Shown here: in pieces, positions 1-8,741 of the stretch
Layout: every line of letters starts with the position of its first letter
Position numbering within the stretch: the stretch's first letter is position 1
Assembly: GCA_016212925.1 (NCBI GenBank)
Contig: JACRDF010000010.1
Span: forward strand, 338,310 to 402,309
DNA length: 64,000 bases
From: Desulfomonile tiedjei
GTDB taxonomy: Bacteria > Desulfobacterota > Desulfomonilia > Desulfomonilales > Desulfomonilaceae
Reading direction: 5' to 3'
Made by a program: the position numbers and the translations under genes
Notes under the pieces: generated by a model
Seen by the model: only the letters and a program-made list of their open reading frames with translations
Told to the model about the DNA's origin: nothing
Database searches by the model: none

Positions 1-591
1 CTGGTGCCGACGTTCCCGACGGTGGTAACCTTGCCGACATTCGTCCCGACGTTTCCGACGGTGGTAACGCTGCCCACGTTTACGCCCACGTTACCCACGT
101 TCATAACCACGTTACCCACATTTACGCCTACATTACCGACGTCGCTGCCGACGATACCGACGATCATGCCGCCAACGCCTCCACCCACGCTGCCGACGTC
201 GCTGCCGACGATACCGACCTTGACGCCGCCGGTGACATTGACACCAACGCTGATGCCTATCCAGACTCGGGTGCCTACATTCACACCTCCGGTTACGATG
301 GCACCAACGTTGCCTCTGCTCCAGACCAGGGTTCCTACATTCACGCCTCAGGTGACCAGACTTCCGACGTTTGCCGCACCCAAGACGGTGCAGACTTTCA
401 AGCCCCCGTCGACAGGGGTAAAGAAAGAACTCCAGATTCAGCCGAGGCAGCAACTGCAACTGCAGCAACAACCAAAGCAACAACTGCAACTGCAACAACA
501 GCAGCAGCAGCAGATGTTGCAACAGCAGCAACAGATGCTACAGCAACAGTTGAAGCAAGAACCAAAGGGGCAGCCTCGCTTCCCGAGGTAA
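1..591 (+). CDS. Low-complexity Pro/Thr-rich protein with Gln-rich tail (5' end outside window)
   Basis: The frame is open to the left edge, so the N-terminus is missing. Residues of about 1-130 are imperfect short repeats built on PTLPTF, PTFTP and LPTI units. The composition then changes to a basic and Gln-rich tail with runs of Q and QQQML units, ending at a TAA (589-591). No catalytic domain is visible. The repeat DNA is itself periodic (ccgacg/cccacg units), so Leu-rich frames also stay open on the other strand. The P/T array resembles linker or wall-spanning stalks of exported proteins, but no signal peptide can be seen because the start lies outside the window. Function unknown. Expression is not proven, since repetitive DNA can keep frames open by chance. 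Confidence 0.5.
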   Translation: MVPTFPTVVTLPTFVPTFPTVVTLPTFTPTLPTFITTLPTFTPTLPTSLPTIPTIMPPTPPPTLPTSLPTIPTLTPPVTLTPTLMPIQTRVPTFTPPVTMAPTLPLLQTRVPTFTPQVTRLPTFAAPKTVQTFKPPSTGVKKELQIQPRQQLQLQQQPKQQLQLQQQQQQQMLQQQQQMLQQQLKQEPKGQPRFPR

Positions 592-779
592 AATAAACAT
601 CCTCCAAATCCGGTATCTCCGGGGCCACGCGCCCCGGAGAACGCCGGCACAATGAACGATTCGGTGCAACGGCAACAGGTATGCCACCCTCATTTCCGGC
701 GTCGCGGAATGGGAGGCATACCTGATTTGGTTTCAGGGATCCATAGTGCTTGCCAAAAGTGATGGCTCATTCACCACCC

Positions 780-861
780 GTCACCCCGGCGAAAGCCGGG
801 GTCCAGTCCCGCGCGGAACGCGGGATTGAAAAGACTGGATTCCGGCTTTCGCCGGAATGAC
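780..861. repeat. Palindromic intergenic repeat, family A (gtcaccccggcgaaagccgg type)
   Basis: The left arm at 780-808 and the right arm at 833-861 are near-perfect inverted copies, around a small inner palindrome of the cccgcg...cgcggg type. Degenerate relatives lie near 24830-24925 and 48820-48870. It fills most of the gap between the gene ending at 591 and the gene ending at 965. It resembles REP/BIME-type or non-autonomous dispersed elements. Confidence 0.7.
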
Positions 862-964
862 GGTATCGAATCGGACAAAACCTTTGGCAACGGGCTTAAA
901 GGCCGGAATAATTTCAGGATGGCAATTACCGGAAATTACTTTTCGGAAGCTCTACTTCAACTAC

Positions 965-2629
965 TCAATAGTGATAAACATATTCCAAGTTCTTTTTGAG
1001 AAAGCTTAGTCTGTCATATTTCTTCAGGTACTCATCCGCCAGACTGTTCACATCTTTTGCGGGTGCTGCGTGCGCGGAAAGATGGGAGCCGGTTTGTGGC
1101 TCTCCGATGTAAATCACCTCACCTGTTGGTTCTCGAAACTGCGCTATCCACTTTATGGACGGGTCTTGCAAGAGCCCGATCCAGTAGTTCTTGTAGGGAT
1201 TGCGGTCTGTTAGGGGAGATGAATCCAGCACAAACCACGGGTTTACCAGATTTCTTTTTTGGCCGGCCAGGTCCCTGACGGAACACTGGCCAACTGCCAG
1301 ACACTCGGCTTTTACTGCGTCATATTCCACCGGGAAATCCGCGCCGACAACAATACTCACATTTCTACGTCTCGTGTACTGTGTTACCGCTGCGGCATCG
1401 AAACCGGCCACTACAGGCGTCCTCGCCTCGGTAAGAAGGTCCGGCCTTTGCTCGATCAAATAACAGGCGGCTGCCAGGACGCGTTGTTTCTTATCGCCTA
1501 CAAATGCGAACTGCTTGTCGGTCACAAAGTATGCTTGGGAGATCGCCAGCGCCACTACGCAAGGAATCAACAATTGATACCGCATCCTGGCTAAAACCAG
1601 ACCGGAGAGAAGCGCGGAAGGCATCGCCAAGACATACAGGTAAGTTGCCGAACCGGCCGAGACGAACAAAGCCGGAGTAGCGCCGAGAATCCACAAGCAC
1701 ATGGAATCGAAAAACGCTCTGCGAACCCGGTCTGTGAGCCACAAACTCCTGAGACGGGTCAGATACAACCCTGCTCCGATTCCCGCCAGCAGCATCTGCG
1801 GCCCCCAAGGCAAGACCACGTTGTCCCAAATCTTTTGCAGGGAATTCACATTTATGTATTCCAGGAACGACCAGAACGGGTAAATCGCACGGGAAAAACC
1901 CAGCGTAGGCTTTCCAACCTTGAGATATAGGAAGATCTGCCAGAAGATAAGCAGGCCGACCACAAGAGCGGGCAACAGATTAAAAGGATTCCTTAATGTC
2001 CTGCCGAATTGTCCGCTCATAAGAATAAAGAATATCAGGCAGGGCACAAACGAAGGCCAATCCAGACTGCTCAACAAATACAACGAGAAGGATGCGGGTG
2101 CGGCCACCTTAGAAAGAGTGGATTGAGGGTCCATCATGAAGGCCGCGAGGAAGTAAAAGGTGGAGAAATGCAGTAAACATGACAAAGTATCGAAGTACCA
2201 AGGCAGTCTGATGGTGTATGCCAGCCAGGGGCCCAGGACGAAGACAGCCGCGGAGCAATAGGCGAACCGCGTGGAGATCATTTTTTTTGCCATAAGAAAG
2301 CAGAGTACCGCGGCAAAGAAGGCAAGCACCGTATTCGGCAATTGCATGGTCGAGGGGTCCAGAGGCAATGAATCACCGACAAAAAAGCAGTAGAGGTTCA
2401 ATAGAACGAACTGGATGAGGCCCTCATGATGGCGAAATGCCATTGTGACAAAACTGGACACGGGATCGGGTTTGCCCGCCATATCGGCCATGAACACCCC
2501 GGTGTCCCTTATGGCAACGGCATCGTAAAAATAATGGGCTACGGGCAGCCCAATCTGTCCCCACAGAAACAGTAACAAGGCAAGCGACAAGAAAAACGCG
2601 TACTTTGGAAGCGCATGACTCCCCGTCAT
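965..2629 (-). CDS. Multi-pass membrane protein, GT-C glycosyltransferase-like
   Basis: The protein has 554 residues. It opens with a membrane segment (residues 8-27), followed by a loop containing Asp and His (RDTGVFMADMAGKPDP, FRHHEG) and then about nine to ten more hydrophobic segments to residue 380. The C-terminal 170 residues are soluble. This plan, with an acidic first external loop, many TM helices and a soluble tail, is that of GT-C enzymes such as ArnT/PMT-like transferases that use lipid-linked sugar donors. I see no diagnostic signature that fixes the donor, so it could also be a plain membrane protein of unknown function. The start is an ATG with upstream purines. It is followed on the same strand by the exported ankyrin protein, which ends 39 bp upstream of this start. 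Confidence 0.6.
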   Translation of the reverse strand: MTGSHALPKYAFFLSLALLLFLWGQIGLPVAHYFYDAVAIRDTGVFMADMAGKPDPVSSFVTMAFRHHEGLIQFVLLNLYCFFVGDSLPLDPSTMQLPNTVLAFFAAVLCFLMAKKMISTRFAYCSAAVFVLGPWLAYTIRLPWYFDTLSCLLHFSTFYFLAAFMMDPQSTLSKVAAPASFSLYLLSSLDWPSFVPCLIFFILMSGQFGRTLRNPFNLLPALVVGLLIFWQIFLYLKVGKPTLGFSRAIYPFWSFLEYINVNSLQKIWDNVVLPWGPQMLLAGIGAGLYLTRLRSLWLTDRVRRAFFDSMCLWILGATPALFVSAGSATYLYVLAMPSALLSGLVLARMRYQLLIPCVVALAISQAYFVTDKQFAFVGDKKQRVLAAACYLIEQRPDLLTEARTPVVAGFDAAAVTQYTRRRNVSIVVGADFPVEYDAVKAECLAVGQCSVRDLAGQKRNLVNPWFVLDSSPLTDRNPYKNYWIGLLQDPSIKWIAQFREPTGEVIYIGEPQTGSHLSAHAAPAKDVNSLADEYLKKYDRLSFLKKNLEYVYHY

Positions 2630-2668
2630 ATTGAAAATCTCCCGACTATATATTGTTGGCCCGTGTCG

Positions 2669-3337
2669 TTACTTTTTTCGGCCGATTAACAATTTCACCA
2701 CTTCAAGATGGCCGTTGGCCGAAGCGCATCTCAAACTGGTCACTCCGTTTTTGGTCTGGGCACTTGCATGTGACCCTGCTGCCAAAAGCAATTTGACCAC
2801 ATCGACATGACCTTTACACGCGGCTTTAATCAAGGCCGTCTCATCTGTTGCGTCCACCACGTTGGGATTTACGCCTTTTTCAAGCAGGGATTCCACTACG
2901 CCGATGTGCCCGCCGAAGCTGGCGCACATGAGCGGGGTAATGCCGTTGCGATCCACCGCGTTCACGTCGGCTCCCTTTCCCAGAAGCAGATTTACTAGGT
3001 CTATCCGCCCTTTGCATGCCGCCTTGAGCAATGCCGTTTCCTGGGTCTCGTCTATTTCATTCACCTTCGCTCCTTGGTTGAGGAGGAATTCAACGATCTC
3101 TCGATGGCCGTAGACCGTTGCACACATCAGCGCCGTCACTCCCTGTTTTTGCTTGGCGTTTATGTCCGTCCCCTGTTCCAAGAAAAGCTTCACTACATCC
3201 AAATGCCCGTGGCACGCAGCTTCTACGAATGAATCCGGGTCGTCCGCGCGTGCAGTGTCTTCCGTAAGCGTGAAGATAACTCCCAAGGCGACAAGCATCA
3301 ATAGGGGCGCAACAACATATAGTCTCGACCCTCTCAT
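2669..3337 (-). CDS. Small exported ankyrin-repeat protein
   Basis: The start at 3337 is chosen because AAGGAGGT lies five bases upstream of the ATG. It gives a 222-residue protein with a clean N-terminal signal peptide (MRGSRLYVV then a hydrophobic run ending near TARADD). Six ankyrin repeats follow, with the TALxxAAxxGHxxVVxLLLxxGAxVN pattern, ending almost at the C-terminus. There is no other domain. Ankyrin repeats bind protein partners, so this is probably a periplasmic or surface binding protein. The partner is unknown. Repeat units alternate between two subtypes (TALLKAACKG and TPLMCAS), suggesting expansion by two-repeat duplication. Confidence 0.85.
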   Translation of the reverse strand: MRGSRLYVVAPLLMLVALGVIFTLTEDTARADDPDSFVEAACHGHLDVVKLFLEQGTDINAKQKQGVTALMCATVYGHREIVEFLLNQGAKVNEIDETQETALLKAACKGRIDLVNLLLGKGADVNAVDRNGITPLMCASFGGHIGVVESLLEKGVNPNVVDATDETALIKAACKGHVDVVKLLLAAGSHASAQTKNGVTSLRCASANGHLEVVKLLIGRKK

Positions 3338-3541
3338 TTGGCACCTCCTTAAAACAATTACCTTGTAAGAAATGGTATTCAGTGGAAGATGAATAATCAA
3401 CCCTACTAAGGTCCCGGTTCGGATGATGGTTTGGATCGTTCAATAATTATGACACTCTGTTCCGCCTTTCCAACAATATAGGAATTGCCAAATTCACTGT
3501 CCGATGATGTGGTCCAGTCGAGTCCGTTGCCGGCAACCATC

Positions 3542-3605
3542 GGCGGGCACGGCCCGCCCTACGATTCGAGGGGACGCGTTTCCCGTAGGGCGGGCTGTGC
3601 CCGCC
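3542..3605. repeat. Palindromic repeat, family B (ggcgggcacggcccgcc)
   Basis: Inverted arms of about 22 bp (ggcgggcacggcccgccctacg against its near-complement) lie either side of a 20 bp loop. A half copy of the same word is at about 33283-33302. The surrounding gap 3338-3874 (537 bp) shows no convincing gene. A 105-residue frame there runs through the palindrome and has no RBS. Confidence 0.7.
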
Positions 3606-3874
3606 GTAATGTTGTTGTTGGCACAGGTGGTGTCAAATAGATTGATTTGAACAATGTGCCGGATGTGATTCGGACAAAAATGGTGACACCCGGTAACTGT
3701 TCGGAATTGTTCACTTGGCGACCCCCACATCCCTCCTCGCCTTATCTTTCCCCACCGGGGGAGCGTGCGGCAACCTTTTGCTCTGACGGCATTGGAAAAA
3801 GGGGGGGGCATTCCACGCCGAAATCATTGTTTCATCGAAGCCGAGGGTTCTAAAGCGTATTATTTCGACCATAT

Positions 3875-6508
3875 TTATGCTGCATAAAAGAAGGAGCTAA
3901 TGGCTCTCAAAAGCATCAAGGTCAAGATCACCGCCAATGCAGCATGGGGAAGCAATCCCGCCAACGCGCGAGCCACCTTTTCGTCCTGCCTTCGTCCAAT
4001 CTGATAAATGACGACAATGGTCCAGGCCAATCCCGCCCAGATAAGAAGTCGCTGCATCAGGTGCGTGAGATCCGCAGGTACTGTTATTATCAGATGACGG
4101 AGAATTTCGAAATCGAAATTGTGACTGACCAAAATGGGCAACTGCACCCCGAGATTCACAAAATAATACAGGTGAAACGCCATAAAAGAAGTCAATGTCA
4201 GAGGCAGCAGGGCCAGACCGAATCTGGAGTAGTTCTCCTGGAAAGCGTCTCCGTACACCCGGCTGGAGATCGCCGCCGCACAGATCAGCATAAGGTTTAC
4301 CAGCAGCAAAAGCGCGACGAAGACTATTGTAAATCCTGCGATCTTTGGCAAAGGCAGCAATCCCGTCAAATGGATATACAAATCCGTCTTGCTTGACATC
4401 TCGCTGAGGAGTCCACCGATCAGCCCTATTACCAGGAATGCCGTTCCTGTAGTGGGAGGACGTAATTCCCAGATTTCCCGAGCCGGCACACGAAGGTTCA
4501 GATTGATCGCTCCGTGGGGACAGTTTTTGACGCACGATGAACAAAGGCTGCAAAGTCGATTGCTGTGAAGCCTTGGGCCCGCATGCCCGAAGGGGCAACC
4601 TTCGAGAGTGTCCGTACCCAAATAGCACTCGTTCGACCCGCACTGGGAGATGCACACGTTCCTGTCCGCTCGAAGCTCCACAAGGGCCGTTTTGGCCAGC
4701 ACGCCTATCATCCCGCCGAGACCGCACAGGTAAAGGCACCACGATTGTCGCTCGTAGAGGACCGAGGTTATGATCGCGGAGCCGAGCATCACCAGCAGCA
4801 ATATGCCCAGGCCCGCGGGAGACTCTCTGATGTCGGTGGCTGTCTCCATCCAGATTATGAAAAGAACGGCCCCAGCGATGAGAAAGTCACTGTGATTCTT
4901 GAGAAAGACCGGGAACGGCCTGTCGAACGATATAATCTTTTTGGCCAGGTTACCGACGGTCCCGATCGGGCAGAGAGAGCACCAGAAGCGAGCCCAAACG
5001 AACGCTCCGACTATTAGTATCGGCCACCCGACAGCCCAACTGAAAAGCGCGGCCGGGTTCTTCAAGGGATCGGACGGTCCCAGGAATAGGAACGCGAGCA
5101 CTATAAACAAAAAAGGAGTCGCTGCACTCTGGAGAATGGCGGGGAAAAGCGGGCTCATTAGCGCCTGTTTTATTGTACGGAACCTGAGCAGGTTGAACTT
5201 GCCTTTGCCCTCAACTCTTTTCAGATGGAATTGGATGTCTTCGGGCCTGAGCAATCCGTCATTCGAAACCAGTATGGCCCGTTTCATGGTCGTGGCGAGT
5301 TCCAGGTCGTTTCCGGGCCACGCATAATTAACCAGGGTCTTGAGGGTTTCTTCGGGGAGTTTCACCTCGTCCCGGCGTAGTTCGTGGCTGTACTTGCTCA
5401 CGTAACGTTTGACAAGAACCGGAATTTCTTTTCGCCGGGTTCGCAGGGGAGGAATTATGATGGAGTGCTCCAACAGCCCATAAAGCAGCGGATGGCGTTC
5501 AAGCGCGATCTCTGACGAGGGAAGCCGGGTCGTGCATATCAGCCTCACCTTTGCCTTTTGCTGCCTGACCGCGCCCTGTCTGCGAAAAGCCTCGGTAACC
5601 GCGGCTTCGAGAAGCCGGATTTGCATCATCGGCGTAAGCTGATCCGCGCCTCGGACAAGAAGGGTGCCGCCATCGGTCAACTCGAAGTATCCAGGGGTCT
5701 CTTTGGTTCCTCCGTCTCGAGCTGGCTCTTCTGAGCCAAAAAACAGGCGGTGCTGACTCTCGGTGAGGTCTTGATTCTGCTCCGGGGTTTCAGCCAGCCA
5801 ACCCTCGTCTGCGCCTTCCGCTCTGTCGCCTAGAAGGTCCACCTGTAAAAAGACTTCTTTGCACTGATGGCTCTTTCTGAATATGGAGTGAGCCACACCT
5901 TCTTTACCCACCCCGTTTTCGCCGCAGATAAGAACCGGGCTGTCTGCCTTTGCCAACTCCTCCACGCGTGCCGCGACACGTCGGCGCACGTAATCCCCCA
6001 TGAAGTATTCGGGGTAAACGTGATCTCGGCGGCTGATCAGTGACTGAAGCGCCCGTCTCTTCAGCTTGCTCTTAAAGATGCTTCGGTCCAGACGCATCAC
6101 TTTGCGCGCCAGGTTTTTAACCAAGTTAATTGTAAAGTCAGGATCTTCCCGCAGTGCCGTCTCGAAGTCCTCTGCCGAGATCTCCAGCAAACGGCAGGTT
6201 TCACCTGCCACCAGTTCCGCGTCCGAGGCCCATGGAAGACCGGTGAAGAAACTTACCTCGCCGAAGATTTCCCCAGGCCCTATGACATCCACGGAGATGC
6301 GTTCATCATTGTCATCCCGGAGCACCAGGCTGGCTTCGCCTGAAAGGACATAGCGAATTTCATCGTCGCTATTCCCCTGGCCCTTTATAACTTCACCGGC
6401 CGCGTATTCCCGAAAAATGCTCTTTTGCTCGGCCAAACGACGCAGGGGCGCCGGGAGCCGTTCCAACCAAATTGAGGGCAGGTGTTGAGGATGAGAAGGT
6501 TGCAGCAT
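3875..6508 (-). CDS. CRP-type sensor / degenerate sigma-54 AAA+ / membrane polyferredoxin fusion
   Basis: This 877-residue protein has three modules. Residues of about 25-145 form a cyclic-nucleotide-binding (CRP/FNR effector) fold. Residues of about 165-435 resemble the central domain of NtrC-type activators. Walker A is kept (GENGVGKE, 196-203), but Walker B is changed (GGTLLVRGADQ at 280-290, where the family has GGTLFLDEIGE). The sigma-54 contact loop GAFTGA is absent and there is no C-terminal HTH. Residues of about 455-877 form a NapH/NosR/CcoG-like membrane region with CxxCP (C510, C513), CLYLC (C591, C595), scattered Cys (619, 623, 628, 638) and a ferredoxin motif CSLCSSCVKNCP (653-663). 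The inference is a membrane redox protein whose electron transfer is gated by a ligand-binding and NTP-binding head, not a transcription factor. It sits alone, convergent with nothing obvious. Confidence 0.85.
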   Translation of the reverse strand: MLQPSHPQHLPSIWLERLPAPLRRLAEQKSIFREYAAGEVIKGQGNSDDEIRYVLSGEASLVLRDDNDERISVDVIGPGEIFGEVSFFTGLPWASDAELVAGETCRLLEISAEDFETALREDPDFTINLVKNLARKVMRLDRSIFKSKLKRRALQSLISRRDHVYPEYFMGDYVRRRVAARVEELAKADSPVLICGENGVGKEGVAHSIFRKSHQCKEVFLQVDLLGDRAEGADEGWLAETPEQNQDLTESQHRLFFGSEEPARDGGTKETPGYFELTDGGTLLVRGADQLTPMMQIRLLEAAVTEAFRRQGAVRQQKAKVRLICTTRLPSSEIALERHPLLYGLLEHSIIIPPLRTRRKEIPVLVKRYVSKYSHELRRDEVKLPEETLKTLVNYAWPGNDLELATTMKRAILVSNDGLLRPEDIQFHLKRVEGKGKFNLLRFRTIKQALMSPLFPAILQSAATPFLFIVLAFLFLGPSDPLKNPAALFSWAVGWPILIVGAFVWARFWCSLCPIGTVGNLAKKIISFDRPFPVFLKNHSDFLIAGAVLFIIWMETATDIRESPAGLGILLLVMLGSAIITSVLYERQSWCLYLCGLGGMIGVLAKTALVELRADRNVCISQCGSNECYLGTDTLEGCPFGHAGPRLHSNRLCSLCSSCVKNCPHGAINLNLRVPAREIWELRPPTTGTAFLVIGLIGGLLSEMSSKTDLYIHLTGLLPLPKIAGFTIVFVALLLLVNLMLICAAAISSRVYGDAFQENYSRFGLALLPLTLTSFMAFHLYYFVNLGVQLPILVSHNFDFEILRHLIITVPADLTHLMQRLLIWAGLAWTIVVIYQIGRRQDEKVARALAGLLPHAALAVILTLMLLRAISSFFYAA

Positions 6509-6616
6509 GATACTTTATACCGCGTACCGGACGTATATGACAGGGAAACCGGAGCTTTTTTGGGTACCAGCGTTGCCATTAACCACGCGGGGTAGAGACT
6601 TAGCCCAAAATTTCTC

Positions 6617-6746
6617 ATTGCAAAAGCGCAGCCCGAAGCAATCTCCTCAAGTGGGGCAGGCGTCTCGCCTGTCAGTTTGAATGACCGGCAAGATGCCGGT
6701 CCCACCGAAGATCAGATTGCTTCGTTCACTTCGCGCCTCGCCATGA
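6617..6746. repeat. Degenerate palindromic repeat, family C (gaagcaatct type)
   Basis: The words gcccgaagcaatct and agattgcttcg face each other around nested small palindromes (caggcgtctcgcctg, gaccggcaagatgccggtc). This is a worn copy of the family seen intact at 28974-29049 and 36657-36808. It occupies much of the 364 bp gap before the next gene; I see nothing else there. Confidence 0.6.
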
Positions 6747-6872
6747 CACTGACTCGCGTGCTGCCCAGCCCAGTGATTTGGAAGCTATTTGCGGAACACT
6801 AGGGCGAAATGGCATTTCAACTCGACCTTGCAGTCCAAACTGACCCTGCAACAAGCTATTACCTTCGCACCA

Positions 6873-7841
6873 CTATCCATGGCCGTTCAGGAAAGATACC
6901 ACTCTGGATTCCGTCCAGTATTCTCCGCTTCGATTGAATGTCACAAAACCGACGTGACCGCCGTGATCAGGGACCTCCAGGAAGAGAAGAGGGCTCGCTT
7001 GGGCCTCGTCTGTCGGAAAGCACTGCTTGGACAAGAACGGATCATCCGCGGCATTGATCAAAAGCGTGGGAACGGAAACGGCCGCGAAAAACGGCTTGCT
7101 CGACGCTTTTTCCCAATAGTCCTCGGCATTCTGAAAGCCATGCGCGGGCGCGGTGTATCGGTCGTCGAATTCCTTGAAGCTCTTCACTGTTTCGTACCCG
7201 TCATCGCTGATGAGTCCGGGCATGGCAGCCATTTTCATTCGGATCTTCTTGCGGAGCATCCTCAGGAAGCGTTTCATATATAGGCGATTGCTCGGCTCGG
7301 CTAATTTGACCGACCCGGAAGTCAGGTCGCAGGGCACGGAAATCGCTGCGGCCCTTCGGATGATAGCCGGCACGCCGGCACCGCGCTCACCCAAGTACTT
7401 CAAGACAACGTTCCCTCCAAGGCTGAATCCCACCAGCGCAATCTCCGAATATTTTCCCTGGGCCGATACATGAGAAATGACGGTCGCCAAATCTCCTGTG
7501 TCGCCGCTGTGGTAAAAACGCAGGGTCTTGTTGCACTCCCCGCTGCACCCTCTGAAGTTCATGGCAACAGCGTCCCAGCCATTTTTGTTGAGTGCCTTCA
7601 CCATGCCAAGCACGTAGGAGCGTGTTGAATCCCCCTCGAGCCCGTGCAAAACTATCACGGCCTTTTCCGAGCCCACGGTCGAGGTGTCAAGATCAAGGAA
7701 ATCACCATCCGGAGTGTCAATTCTGCTTCTCGAATAGACGACTCCGGCGACCCTTCGCAACAGTGAGGGGAATATTGTCTGCACATGAGGATTCGAGAAC
7801 ATCATAGGTGCACGGTAACTGGACGGTGAAATGACCGGCAA
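6873..7841 (-). CDS. Alpha/beta hydrolase, YheT family
   Basis: The protein is 322 residues from a TTG at 7841. That start is chosen because GGAGG lies nine bases upstream and because it begins just before the family N-terminus (NPHVQTIFPSLLRR). The hydrolase core is clear: an HGLEG oxyanion-hole motif, a GFSLGGN nucleophile elbow (Ser), a late Asp (AADDPF) and the catalytic His in PDHGGHVGF. This matches the YheT/UPF0017-type hydrolases of about 320-340 residues, close to mammalian ABHD1/3. The natural substrate is not known for most members; esters or lipids are likely. Downstream, and separately, lies another minus-strand gene for a flavin-binding protein at 7931-8503. Confidence 0.88.
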   Translation of the reverse strand: MPVISPSSYRAPMMFSNPHVQTIFPSLLRRVAGVVYSRSRIDTPDGDFLDLDTSTVGSEKAVIVLHGLEGDSTRSYVLGMVKALNKNGWDAVAMNFRGCSGECNKTLRFYHSGDTGDLATVISHVSAQGKYSEIALVGFSLGGNVVLKYLGERGAGVPAIIRRAAAISVPCDLTSGSVKLAEPSNRLYMKRFLRMLRKKIRMKMAAMPGLISDDGYETVKSFKEFDDRYTAPAHGFQNAEDYWEKASSKPFFAAVSVPTLLINAADDPFLSKQCFPTDEAQASPLLFLEVPDHGGHVGFVTFNRSGEYWTESRVVSFLNGHG

Positions 7842-7930
7842 GATTCTTGACCTCCGCGAAGAGAATTCCCGTAGCCTTGCTATTTTAGTCAGGCTGGAGC
7901 ACGAACATGTCAATTCGGTTGCAGACTGTC

Positions 7931-8503
7931 TCAGCGGCCCAAAAGTGCCTTACCTATGGAGAAAGCCTTCCCCAGCAATTTGCCTATTCCGTAATATCCC
8001 AGATCGTCCGGAGCCCACAAGATGGGTCTGATTTTGCTTATGTCCGTTCCCTTTTCCGTCAATCCCTCTTCATCCACTTTGATGTCGACAATTTCGCCGA
8101 TAAACTGAGTATGCAAGCCGATCTTGTGTTGGTGAATCACCTTGCATTCCAGGACAATGGGAAATTCTCCGACATAGGGAGCGTTCACCAAATCGCTTTT
8201 GACCGGAGTAAGTCCCGCTGCCGCGAACTTGTCCTCGTGCCTTCCTGAAGCCATGCCGAAATAGTCCGCGTGCACTACGTACGATTCCGAGGGGAGGCTT
8301 ATGGTAAAGGCCTTCTGTTCCATAAGATTACCATATGTATGCGTGGCTTCTCGAACCGAAATGGAGACGCATGGGGGCGCGGAAGAACAAATTCCCCCCC
8401 AGGCCACGGTCATTACATTAGGTTTGCCATTCTTGTCGTAAGTGCCCACGACAAATACCGGAGTTGGATAGACTACTGTTTTGGCGCCGATTGACTTCTT
8501 CAT
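7931..8503 (-). CDS. Flavoredoxin-like FMN-binding split-barrel protein (flavin reductase family)
   Basis: This 190-residue protein starts at an ATG with AGGAGG seven bases upstream. It has the flavin-reductase-like split-barrel pattern: an early [11 protein letters not shown] strand, NVMTVAWGG, the [12 protein letters not shown] helix that contacts FMN phosphate, then FTISLPSE and DYFGMASGR. This is the pattern of flavoredoxins and NADH:FMN reductase-like proteins of sulfate reducers. The role is electron transfer through bound FMN or flavin reduction; the partner cannot be read from the context. The gene is upstream of the hydrolase on the same strand with a 90 bp gap, so co-transcription is possible. 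Confidence 0.88.
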   Translation of the reverse strand: MKKSIGAKTVVYPTPVFVVGTYDKNGKPNVMTVAWGGICSSAPPCVSISVREATHTYGNLMEQKAFTISLPSESYVVHADYFGMASGRHEDKFAAAGLTPVKSDLVNAPYVGEFPIVLECKVIHQHKIGLHTQFIGEIVDIKVDEEGLTEKGTDISKIRPILWAPDDLGYYGIGKLLGKAFSIGKALLGR

Positions 8504-8741
8504 AAGCTACCTCCTGACAGCTGACTGTCCCGCGCACCGGTCCAAAGAATGTGATTGTGTATCAGAAAAATATGATGGATCATATAAGTCAAGTCCAAAA
8601 CGCGAAGGATAGTGAGCATTAAGTCCCTGGGACGCGGGCGGAAGGTCGTGGAATCCCCTCCCGCTTATGCCGAGTTCATGCAGTTTGGCCGGTTAGGAGC
8701 AATGTTCGCTCCTTGAATGGGAAAGGAGGAAGGACAGTATC

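Noticed and set aside
1..420. CRISPR-like repetition
   Set aside because: The repeat unit is only 6-18 bp, imperfect and in frame; no spacer structure.
133..652. Leu-, Val- and Cys-rich frames on the minus strand opposite the P/T/Q protein
   Set aside because: They follow from the periodic repeat DNA of the plus-strand gene; no RBS and no domain.
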